A stretch of DNA of 64,000 nucleotides from Psychroserpens sp. SPM9. GTDB taxonomy: Bacteria > Bacteroidota > Bacteroidia > Flavobacteriales > Flavobacteriaceae. Where the stretch lies: assembly GCF_025153525.1 (NCBI RefSeq), contig NZ_JANZNR010000003.1, positions 520,528 through 584,527 on the forward strand. Direction: 5' to 3'. Below the pieces are notes generated by a model that saw only the letters and a list, made by a program, of their open reading frames with translations, was not told where the DNA came from and ran no database searches. Positions 10,085 to 16,828 of the stretch are shown here, in pieces. Numbering within the stretch: position 1 is the stretch's first letter; the number at the start of each line of letters is the position of its first letter. Both the position numbers and the translations under genes were made by a program.

Positions 10085-11371
10085 TTATTTTTTTAAATCG
10101 TTTAATCGCAATGTCACTGCATTTTTATGGGCTTGCAGCCCTTCTGCTTCGGCCATTAACTCAATGGTATTTCCAATATTTAAAATACCTTCTTTGGAAA
10201 TCTTCTGAAACGTAATGCTCTTGGTAAAACTATCCAGGTTAACCCCAGAATAGGCTTTACTAAATCCGTTAGTAGGCAATGTATGATTGGTGCCAGACGC
10301 ATAATCACCAGCACTTTCCGGAGTGTAATTCCCTATAAAAACCGAACCAGCATTTTCAATTTGATCGACATAAAAATCGTTATTATTTGTACATACGATT
10401 AAGTGTTCGGGGGCATATGCGTTAATCATTTTTAAAGCTACCACATCGGAATCTACATAAATAAGTTTTGAATTATCGATTGCTTTTTGCGCGAAAGCCT
10501 TTCGTGGTAAGTTTTGAATTTGCGTTTCAACTTCTTCAGAAACCTTAGCGATTAGTGACTTTGAGGTTGAGACTAAAATCACCTGGCTATCACTGCCATG
10601 TTCTGCCTGGCTTAGTAAATCTGATGCTACATAAGCCGCATTTGCAGAATCATCGGCAACGACGAGTAATTCACTTGGGCCCGCAGGCATATCGATAGCA
10701 ACCCCATATTTAGTGGCTAATTGTTTGGCAACTGTCACGTATTGGTTTCCGGGTCCGAAAATTTTATAGACCTTCGGTATCGCTGTGGTTCCAAAAGTTA
10801 ATCCGGCAATAGCCTGAATACCTCCAACTTTAATGATTTTTGTAACGCCACATAATTGGGCTGCGTAGAGGATTTCATTAGCAATTTTTCCTTCTCTGTT
10901 TGGTGGCGAACATAAAACAATCTCTTTACAACCTGCAATTTGAGCAGGCACAGCAAGCATTAAAACTGTAGAAAATAAAGGTGCTGTTCCGCCAGGAATA
11001 TACAAACCTACTTTTTGTATCGGACGTTTATCTTGCCAACATTCAATTCCTACAGCAGTTTGAACACTTACACGTTCTGTTTTTTGTGCACTGTGAAAAA
11101 GTTGTATGTTTTGTTTAGCTGTTTGAATGGCTTGTTTTAATTCTTCTGAAACCTGATTTGTTGCGTCTGCAATTTCATTAGCGCTTACAATTACAGATTC
11201 TAAAGTTGCACCATCAAATAATTCGGTATACTTATTAATCGCTTTGTCGCCACTTCTTTCAACGTCACTAAATATTTGATTGACCGTATTTTCAATATTT
11301 TCTAGAGTCTGCGTTGGTCTTTTTAATAAGTCAGACCAGCTTGATGTTTTAGGATTTATGATTGTTTTCAT
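10085..11371 (-). CDS. hisD: Histidinol dehydrogenase HisD
   Basis: 428 residues from the ATG at 11371. A longer frame opens at 11398, but 11371 starts with MKTIINPK and shares one base with the hisG stop (TAATG), the expected coupled arrangement. The zinc-dependent enzyme oxidises histidinol twice to histidine. Family landmarks are GLYIPGGTAPLFSTVLM, KIFGPGNQYV, MPAGPSELLVVAD, AEHGSDSQVIL (with the zinc-binding Gln/His set), the catalytic Glu/His pair in NAYAPEHLIV, and YASGTNHTLPT. Full length. Confidence 0.97.
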   Translation of the reverse strand: MKTIINPKTSSWSDLLKRPTQTLENIENTVNQIFSDVERSGDKAINKYTELFDGATLESVIVSANEIADATNQVSEELKQAIQTAKQNIQLFHSAQKTERVSVQTAVGIECWQDKRPIQKVGLYIPGGTAPLFSTVLMLAVPAQIAGCKEIVLCSPPNREGKIANEILYAAQLCGVTKIIKVGGIQAIAGLTFGTTAIPKVYKIFGPGNQYVTVAKQLATKYGVAIDMPAGPSELLVVADDSANAAYVASDLLSQAEHGSDSQVILVSTSKSLIAKVSEEVETQIQNLPRKAFAQKAIDNSKLIYVDSDVVALKMINAYAPEHLIVCTNNNDFYVDQIENAGSVFIGNYTPESAGDYASGTNHTLPTNGFSKAYSGVNLDSFTKSITFQKISKEGILNIGNTIELMAEAEGLQAHKNAVTLRLNDLKK

Positions 11372-12228
11372 TATAAAACCATGTTTTCGATTGGACATAC
11401 TAAAATTCCTTCTGCGCCATTTAGCTTGAGTTCATCAATAATTTCCCAAAACTCATGCTTATTAATCACAGAGTGTAACGAGCTCCAGCCTTTTTTAGCA
11501 AGCGGCAAAATTGTGGGACTGTTCATTCCTGGTAAGATATTAACAATAGCTTCCAGCTTTTCGTCGGGTGCATTTAGCAATACATATTTGCTCTGTCGGC
11601 CTCTTAATACCGATTGTAATCTAAATTGAAGTTTGTTTAATATTTGTTTGTTTTCCGAAGAAATTAAAGGCGAAACAGCTAAAACTGCTTCAGATTTCAA
11701 TAAAACTTCCACCTCTTTTAATCCGTTTTTAAACAAGGTGCTACCGCTGGAAACAATATCAACAATGGCATCGGCCAACCCAATGTTTGGAGCAATTTCA
11801 ACCGATCCGTTAATGATGTGTAATTTTGCATTCACTTGTTGCTCCTCTAAAAACTGACTGACAGTATTTGGGTATGAGGTGGCAATTCGCTTGCCTTCAA
11901 GGTCTTTAATAGATGTATAGGTTTTTGATTTCGGAACAGCTACAGAAACTTTACAACTTGAAAATCCAAGTTTTTCAATGAATGAAATGCCTTGACCTTT
12001 TTCGACTAGAATATTTTCGCCAATGATAGCGGCATCAACAACACCGTCTTTTAAATACTGTGGAATATCGCCATTTCTCAAATAGAAGACCTCTAAAGGA
12101 AAGTTTTTTGCTGAAGCTTTAAGTTGATCTTTTCCGTTATCGACTAAAATACCGACATCCTTTAGGATTTTCATAGAGTCGTCGTATAGTCTTCCCGATT
12201 TTTGTACTGCAATTTTTAATTTACTCAT
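11371..12228 (-). CDS. hisG: ATP phosphoribosyltransferase HisG (long form)
   Basis: First enzyme of histidine synthesis, 285 residues, of the long HisG type that does not need HisZ. The catalytic periplasmic-binding-protein fold runs from LKIAVQKSGRL through DAAIIGENILVEKG to DAIVDIVSSGSTL (PRPP loop, about residue 150). The C-terminal part (about 215-285, VVNILPGMNSPTILPLA) is the ACT-like domain through which histidine inhibits the long form. It is the first structural gene of the operon and is preceded by the his leader and terminator. Confidence 0.97.
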   Translation of the reverse strand: MSKLKIAVQKSGRLYDDSMKILKDVGILVDNGKDQLKASAKNFPLEVFYLRNGDIPQYLKDGVVDAAIIGENILVEKGQGISFIEKLGFSSCKVSVAVPKSKTYTSIKDLEGKRIATSYPNTVSQFLEEQQVNAKLHIINGSVEIAPNIGLADAIVDIVSSGSTLFKNGLKEVEVLLKSEAVLAVSPLISSENKQILNKLQFRLQSVLRGRQSKYVLLNAPDEKLEAIVNILPGMNSPTILPLAKKGWSSLHSVINKHEFWEIIDELKLNGAEGILVCPIENMVL

Positions 12229-12242
12229 TGTGGTTTTATTGT

Positions 12243-12312
12243 GTTTGAGTAAATCGTTTTGGAGAAATTTCTTAAAGATGAAGAAATAAAAAACCGTTTG
12301 ATTTACTCAAAC
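12243..12312 (-). repeat. 13-bp inverted repeat bridging the his terminator and the hisG start region
   Basis: GTTTGAGTAAATC at 12243-12255 on the plus strand is the exact reverse complement of GATTTACTCAAAC at 12300-12312. In the his transcript the upstream copy covers the 5' arm and loop of the terminator. The downstream copy ends 15 nt before the hisG ATG. The two could pair in readthrough mRNA and exclude the terminator hairpin or affect hisG translation. A functional role is inferred. Confidence 0.5.
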
Positions 12313-12319
12313 GGTTTTT
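12288..12319 (-). terminator. Intrinsic terminator of the his attenuator
   Basis: Read on the minus strand, AAAACCGTTTGA, loop GTAAA, then TCAAACGGTTTT, followed by a run of T: a 12-13 bp stem with a U-tract, in the 5' untranslated region of hisG between the leader peptide and hisG. The 5' arm (12305-12313) can alternatively pair with 12354-12362 inside the leader peptide coding region. Confidence 0.85.
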
Positions 12320-12398
12320 AAATATCTTGATTTTATTCAATACATTTTCAGCTCGCTTGAGTGCCAGTATGAAAATGATGATGATGTAATTGAATAAA
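12305..12398 (-). promoter_or_regulatory. his attenuator: competing leader and antiterminator pairings
   Basis: Two pairings are visible in the transcript. A leader stem pairs 12384-12398 (TTTATTCAATTACAT) with 12332-12345 (ATGTATTGAATAAA), perfect except for one bulged base. An antiterminator pairs ACTCAAGCG (12362-12354) with CGTTTGAGT (12313-12305), 9 bp with one G-U pair. The second uses the 5' arm of the terminator, so the two are mutually exclusive. A ribosome stalled on the His codons should open the leader stem and favour the antiterminator. Confidence 0.7.
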
Positions 12399-12404
12399 TG
12401 TCAT
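12348..12404 (-). CDS. his operon leader peptide HisL-like
   Basis: An 18-residue reading frame, MTFIQLHHHHFHTGTQAS, starting ATG at 12404 and ending TGA at 12348. It contains four consecutive His codons (12386-12375) plus one more at 12371. It lies in the 5' region of the his operon, directly before the terminator at 12288-12319. A run of His codons here is the hallmark of transcription attenuation. The codons TQA near the stop overlap the candidate antiterminator arm, so a ribosome that reaches the stop would mask it. The peptide itself is expected to have no other function. Confidence 0.85.
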   Translation of the reverse strand: MTFIQLHHHHFHTGTQAS

Positions 12405-12422
12405 GTCTTTGTTTTGTCTTTA

Positions 12423-12430
12423 CAAATATT
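12423..12430 (-). promoter_or_regulatory. Possible -7 box of the his operon promoter
   Basis: On the minus strand the bases read AATATTTG, one mismatch from the Bacteroidota -7 consensus TAnnTTTG. Transcription would begin about 12 nt before the leader-peptide ATG at 12404. No clear -33 TTTG element is seen at the right distance, so this is tentative. Confidence 0.35.
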
Positions 12431-12506
12431 GCAAATTAAAATTCAATAATCCTAATCTAATAATACGTTTTATGAATTTATTAATATTAAGCCTTTAAAT
12501 TAAGAA

Positions 12507-13058
12507 TTACTCATCATACTTAGGACAGGTTGTCCAAGGATAAGCACATTGGTCTTTAAAACTAAGCCAACCAATCACCTCTTTTTTAGCAACAACAAAA
12601 CTCACTTTTGCCCATAAATCATTGGTTTCTAAAACATTTACCCGTTTAAAGCTGTCAATTTTATGGATTTTATTAGATGATTTCCTAGGTTCATCATAGA
12701 GATAAGCACGATGGTTCTCTCCGTAAACATCCACAGAAATCAAGAAATTAGTTGATCTCACCCAATGGTTTTCATGATCGTAGTTTTTGTATGAACCTGG
12801 AAGGCGTTGGATATTTTTAATTTTAAACCAGCCATAATCACTATCTAAGATAGCAATTTTATACCAAGCATGTTTGTCATCAATATTATGAAGTGTGTCT
12901 ATAATTTTTCCGTTCATGCGATCGTAAATAAACAGCGGCTGCTTCGTTTGTTTATCATAATACGATTCGACCAAATCAAGATAATGCAATTGATCATCTT
13001 CCTGAGCAAACAGGTTGAGACTACAAAATGCAAAGAGAAAAAGTAAGCTTCGTTTCAC
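12507..13058 (-). CDS. Secreted protein with SH3-like domains
   Basis: 183 residues from a GTG start, with a clear signal peptide (KRSLLFLFAFCSLNLFAQ, cleaved after FAQ). Two short beta-rich segments, KIIDTLHNIDDKHAWYKIAI...YGWFKIKNI (about 50-85) and AYLYDEPRKSSNKIHKI...WAKVSFV...IGWLSFKDQ (about 118-172), match the bacterial SH3 pattern that often binds cell wall. The C-terminus has two Cys (CAYPWTTC) that could form a disulfide. It starts 7 nt after the prohibitin-family gene and probably belongs to that transcript. The precise role is unknown. Confidence 0.7.
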   Translation of the reverse strand: MKRSLLFLFAFCSLNLFAQEDDQLHYLDLVESYYDKQTKQPLFIYDRMNGKIIDTLHNIDDKHAWYKIAILDSDYGWFKIKNIQRLPGSYKNYDHENHWVRSTNFLISVDVYGENHRAYLYDEPRKSSNKIHKIDSFKRVNVLETNDLWAKVSFVVAKKEVIGWLSFKDQCAYPWTTCPKYDE

Positions 13059-13065
13059 TTATATC

Positions 13066-13881
13066 TTATTGATTCCCCAAAATAATAGGCATTCCAGAAT
13101 CTCCAGAACCAATGACAATCACTTTGCTGTTAGGAGACTCCGAAAGTTTAATCGTAGCGTCAATTCCTTTATCCTGAAGAATTTTATCAGTAAGTGACGC
13201 ACTTAATATTTTATTGGCATCAGCTTTACCTTGTGCCTCGATTCGCACCTTTTGTGCTTCTTTTTCTGCGGTAACGAGTCTAAATTCGTATTCTAACGAT
13301 TCTTGTTCTTGCTTCAGTTTACGTTCAATAGCCTGCTTAATCGTTGGTGGTAAGGTCACATCACGGATTAAAATATCATTAATTTGAATAAATTGAGGTT
13401 CTACAATTTTTTTAGTTTCTTCTAAGATTTCATCCTGAATGGCATCACGCTTTGAAGAGTATAACTGTTCTGGTGTATAGCGACCAACAACACTTCTTGC
13501 GGCACTTCTGATGGCTGGTTGTAAAACTCTGCTCATATACTCCTGCCCTTTTTCATTGTGTAATCTTCCCAAATTATTAAAATCTGGCTCGTATAATACC
13601 GAAGCATCGAGTTTTATATCTAAACCATTAGATGATAATACCGACATTTTTTCTGGCATTTCTTGCTGACGTGTCTCATAATCTATAACACGATTCCAAG
13701 GCGCGATAATATGAAATCCAGGTCCTAAAGGAGGTTCATTTGGGTCTACACCTTGCCCTAGAGTTTCGTGTACAACGCCGGCATGACCAGAATCGATGGT
13801 AACTGCCGATTTAAATAATAAAATAAGTACGACCACAATACCAAAAAGAACTGGTAATGCGATTTTAGGTAATTTTTCCAT
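13066..13881 (-). CDS. Prohibitin-family (SPFH/band 7) membrane protein
   Basis: 271 residues. One N-terminal transmembrane helix (about residues 9-26, IALPVLFGIVVVLILLF) is followed by an SPFH domain: IDSGHAGVVHETLGQG, GPGFHIIAPWNRVIDYETRQQEM, the repair-type segment YMSRVLQPAIRSAARSVVGRYTPEQLYS, and ILIRDVTLPPTIKQAIERKLKQEQ, then a coiled-coil EYEFRLVTAEKEAQKVRIEAQGKADA. These proteins form large rings on the membrane and scaffold proteases or microdomains. It lies between the vWA-type membrane protein and the SH3-like gene. The bacterial function is not defined by this context. Confidence 0.9.
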   Translation of the reverse strand: MEKLPKIALPVLFGIVVVLILLFKSAVTIDSGHAGVVHETLGQGVDPNEPPLGPGFHIIAPWNRVIDYETRQQEMPEKMSVLSSNGLDIKLDASVLYEPDFNNLGRLHNEKGQEYMSRVLQPAIRSAARSVVGRYTPEQLYSSKRDAIQDEILEETKKIVEPQFIQINDILIRDVTLPPTIKQAIERKLKQEQESLEYEFRLVTAEKEAQKVRIEAQGKADANKILSASLTDKILQDKGIDATIKLSESPNSKVIVIGSGDSGMPIILGNQ

Positions 13882-13892
13882 AGTTTTTGTTT

Positions 13893-15926
13893 TTATATAA
13901 GTCCGTTATATTTTCTTATAAACCACTCAGTCGCAAGACTTAACGCGATGAGTCCCAGAAGGTATTTCCAGTCTATCAAAGGTACGACTTTTTTAGTGCT
14001 TTTTTGAATAGTTGCAAACCTAGAATCGTTGAGTAAATCATTAATAACCGAACTTGTATTGTCTATAAAATAAGCTGTTCCTTCACTTTGACTCGCTAAA
14101 CTTTCAAGTTTAGTGACATTGGCATTTAAGAATTGTTGTTCGACATTATAATCCAGTATTTTGAGTTCACCAGATTTTGAAATATTTTCAGTGTTCACCT
14201 TAACCGTAAAACTATAGGTTCCAGCTTCTAATCCGCTTAAATCGACCTCATAATTCGTGTTTTTTAGCACAAAAGGAAAAGTAACCGTTTTATCGGTCTC
14301 ATTATTTTTAAGCGTTATATTGAGATTGGCATTGGTTTCAAATTCGTAATTCTTATTAAAAAACTGAGCCGTAATGCTTACATTATCATTGCCATTATAA
14401 AAAGACTCATAATTTACATTGAGACGTGTACGACGTTGGTTGGTACTTAAATACTGTACTAATTTGCCGATGAAGTTATCGAAAGTATGAAATGAGTTTT
14501 CGTTGAGATACGCCTGAGCACGCCATCTCCAAATCCCTTCGCCTAAGATTAAGGCTTCCCGTTTCTCATTGATTTCAAACGTAGCTAGTAAAGGTTCGTT
14601 TAAATCGTTTCCGTTGACGCTTTTATATAGTAACGTTTCATAAGGTACCGCAAACGAAGTTTCACCAAACTCACCTTGAAGTGGCGGAAACTCACTAAAA
14701 TTCAAATTATCAACAATAAAGGTAGCGTAGTTTTGATTCAGACTGGCCTGATAGTCTTCCGTTTGATTGGTTTGTTGTTGCTTGTAATTACCTTGCAACT
14801 GATTGAGTAATGACCAGTTGGTTTTGGTACCAGTAATCACGATTTTATTCAGTTTTAGACGTTCAATCTCATTGAAAAGCGACCTAAAGTTATTATTTGG
14901 CTGATAGACAATAACCAGTTGAAAATCATTAGGTTTTAATAAAAAATCTGTCGAGGATAATATCTCTGCATGGCGTTGTTCATTACTTTCAATAGATTTC
15001 TTGAGTGCGCCTAAATCGGGATGTAATATGTCGGATACAATAGCCACATTCGTCTTTTGATCAATCACTTCTACAGCGAAGTTTTTACTATTGTTGATTG
15101 TATTTTTTTCGTTATCTAACGGAATAACTTCTGCTTTATAACTCGTCACGCCTACACGATTAGCAGGTAAGGTTAGATTAACAATTTGAGACGTTTGGGT
15201 TTTACTAAATGTGAGTGGTTTTGAAAAAACAGTACTGGCTCCTACCGAAATCTTCAACTGCGAATTGACTGTCGAATTGCCATTGTAGGTGGCTATGATT
15301 TCAACAGGAAACTTGTTTTTTAAATAGGCATAGCGGTTAACGTTTAACTGTTGAATTTTAAGATCTGTATAAGTGGTTGTATCGCCAAGAATGACAGGAA
15401 ACACAGCTTGTTTATAACGTTTGGTTAAATAAGCATAATCGGTTCCGTAGGTTTGATTTCCATCAGAAATAAGTAGGGTTGGCGAAATGGAATTGCTATA
15501 CACTTCAGCTAAGCGTTCAAATACTAAAGCAAGGTTAGACTGTTTTTCGTCGAATGCTAATGAATCTGTTTGCCGCACTTCTTTTCCGAAGCTAAAAAAC
15601 TCTAAATTAAAATTTTCATTAAGCGCTTCATTTTCTTTTAAAGAATTGATGAAATCTGAAGTGTTTTGCGACTGATTGAGGTAGGTAATCGATTCTGAAT
15701 TATCGACTGCTACAACGAGATTTGGCTTTTCATTAAAATATGTGACTTTATCGAATTTCGGATTAATGAGTAGTAGAAATACCGAAAACAATGTTATAAA
15801 GCGCAAAGCCGTTAGCAGAATAGCTCTTTTGCCCTTAATCTTTGACTTGTATACATACTGAAAAAGCGCTAGTAAAAGCGCTATGATTCCAGATATGATA
15901 ATATATGTTATTGTTTCAGTTTGCAA
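13893..15926 (-). CDS. Membrane protein with vWA-like domain
   Basis: 677 residues from a TTG start (no ATG available). Two N-terminal transmembrane helices (about 6-25 and 37-58), then a vWA-type core starting VVAVDNSESITYL, where D-N-S-E-S fits the MIDAS metal motif, and LLISDGNQTYGTDYAYL. Next come beta-rich segments, and one C-terminal helix (about 653-670, LLGLIALSLATEWFIRKY). This two-helix, vWA, single-helix build is a common uncharacterised flavobacterial family related to the Bat proteins. It lies between fabG and the prohibitin-family gene on the same strand. Function not known. Confidence 0.75.
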   Translation of the reverse strand: MQTETITYIIISGIIALLLALFQYVYKSKIKGKRAILLTALRFITLFSVFLLLINPKFDKVTYFNEKPNLVVAVDNSESITYLNQSQNTSDFINSLKENEALNENFNLEFFSFGKEVRQTDSLAFDEKQSNLALVFERLAEVYSNSISPTLLISDGNQTYGTDYAYLTKRYKQAVFPVILGDTTTYTDLKIQQLNVNRYAYLKNKFPVEIIATYNGNSTVNSQLKISVGASTVFSKPLTFSKTQTSQIVNLTLPANRVGVTSYKAEVIPLDNEKNTINNSKNFAVEVIDQKTNVAIVSDILHPDLGALKKSIESNEQRHAEILSSTDFLLKPNDFQLVIVYQPNNNFRSLFNEIERLKLNKIVITGTKTNWSLLNQLQGNYKQQQTNQTEDYQASLNQNYATFIVDNLNFSEFPPLQGEFGETSFAVPYETLLYKSVNGNDLNEPLLATFEINEKREALILGEGIWRWRAQAYLNENSFHTFDNFIGKLVQYLSTNQRRTRLNVNYESFYNGNDNVSITAQFFNKNYEFETNANLNITLKNNETDKTVTFPFVLKNTNYEVDLSGLEAGTYSFTVKVNTENISKSGELKILDYNVEQQFLNANVTKLESLASQSEGTAYFIDNTSSVINDLLNDSRFATIQKSTKKVVPLIDWKYLLGLIALSLATEWFIRKYNGLI

Positions 15927-15942
15927 TGAATATAAAACGATA

Positions 15943-16689
15943 TTAAGTTAACATTCCGCCATCAACATTTAAGGTCTGCCCAGTGATATAAGCACTCATG
16001 TCACTAGCTAAAAACACACAAGCGTTGGCAATGTCTTCAGGGTTTCCGCCACGTTTTAACGGAATAGCATTACGCCAGCCTTTCACTGTTTCTTCGTCTA
16101 ATTTGGCAGTCATTTCAGTTTCTATAAAACCAGGCGCAATCACGTTACTTCTAATATTTCTAGATCCTAGTTCTAGCGCCACAGATTTTGAAAATCCAAT
16201 AATACCAGCTTTAGAAGCCGCATAATTAGTTTGACCAGCATTCCCTTTGACACCAACAACAGAACTCATATTAATTATAGAACCTTTACGTTGTTTTAAC
16301 ATGGTACGTTGAACCGCTTTGGTCATATTAAACACAGATTTTAAGTTGACTTCGATGACTTTATCAAAATCCTCCTCTCCCATTCTCATAAGAAGATTGT
16401 CTTTAGTGATTCCAGCGTTATTGATTAAAATATCGATGCTACCAAATTCGGCTAAAACAGCTTCAGCGAGTTGCTGAGCCTCTTCAAAATTTGCAGCATT
16501 ACTTTGATAGCCTTTAGCTTTAATGCCCTGACTATTTAATTCTTTTTCTAATGCATTTGCAGCTTCAACAGAAGCGCTGTATGTAAATGCAACATTAGCT
16601 CCATGTTGCGCAAAAACTTCAGCAATACCTTTACCAATTCCGCGGCTAGCGCCAGTAATAATTGCAGTTTTTCCTTCTAATAATTTCAT
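15943..16689 (-). CDS. fabG: 3-oxoacyl-[ACP] reductase FabG
   Basis: Short-chain dehydrogenase, 248 residues from the ATG at 16689 (MKLLEGKTAIITG); an ATG nine bases upstream gives three extra residues and is less like the family. The NADPH-binding TGASRGIG, the NNAG motif, Ser in NMSSVVG and the YAASKAG catalytic Tyr-Lys are all present, together with the FabG C-terminus YITGQTLNVDGGM. It reduces 3-oxoacyl-ACP in fatty acid elongation. It is 16 nt upstream of the vWA gene. Confidence 0.93.
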   Translation of the reverse strand: MKLLEGKTAIITGASRGIGKGIAEVFAQHGANVAFTYSASVEAANALEKELNSQGIKAKGYQSNAANFEEAQQLAEAVLAEFGSIDILINNAGITKDNLLMRMGEEDFDKVIEVNLKSVFNMTKAVQRTMLKQRKGSIINMSSVVGVKGNAGQTNYAASKAGIIGFSKSVALELGSRNIRSNVIAPGFIETEMTAKLDEETVKGWRNAIPLKRGGNPEDIANACVFLASDMSAYITGQTLNVDGGMLT

Positions 16690-16746
16690 TATATACATTT
16701 TAATAGTTGGTATTCAAATATATGAAATACAAGTTGCACAACATAT

Positions 16747-16776
16747 AAAAACCTCACAAATTCTTGTGAGGTTTTT
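16747..16776 (-). terminator. Intrinsic terminator after the M16 peptidase gene
   Basis: AAAAACCTCACA (16747-16758) and TGTGAGGTTTTT (16765-16776) form a perfect 12-bp stem with a 6-nt loop and T-runs on both strands. It lies 53 nt downstream of the M16 peptidase stop and upstream of fabG, so it probably separates the two transcription units. Confidence 0.85.
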
Positions 16777-16828
16777 AACAGTTTTAATCTATTAGATATT
16801 CTATAAAATGAATCTTATTTATTGAGAT

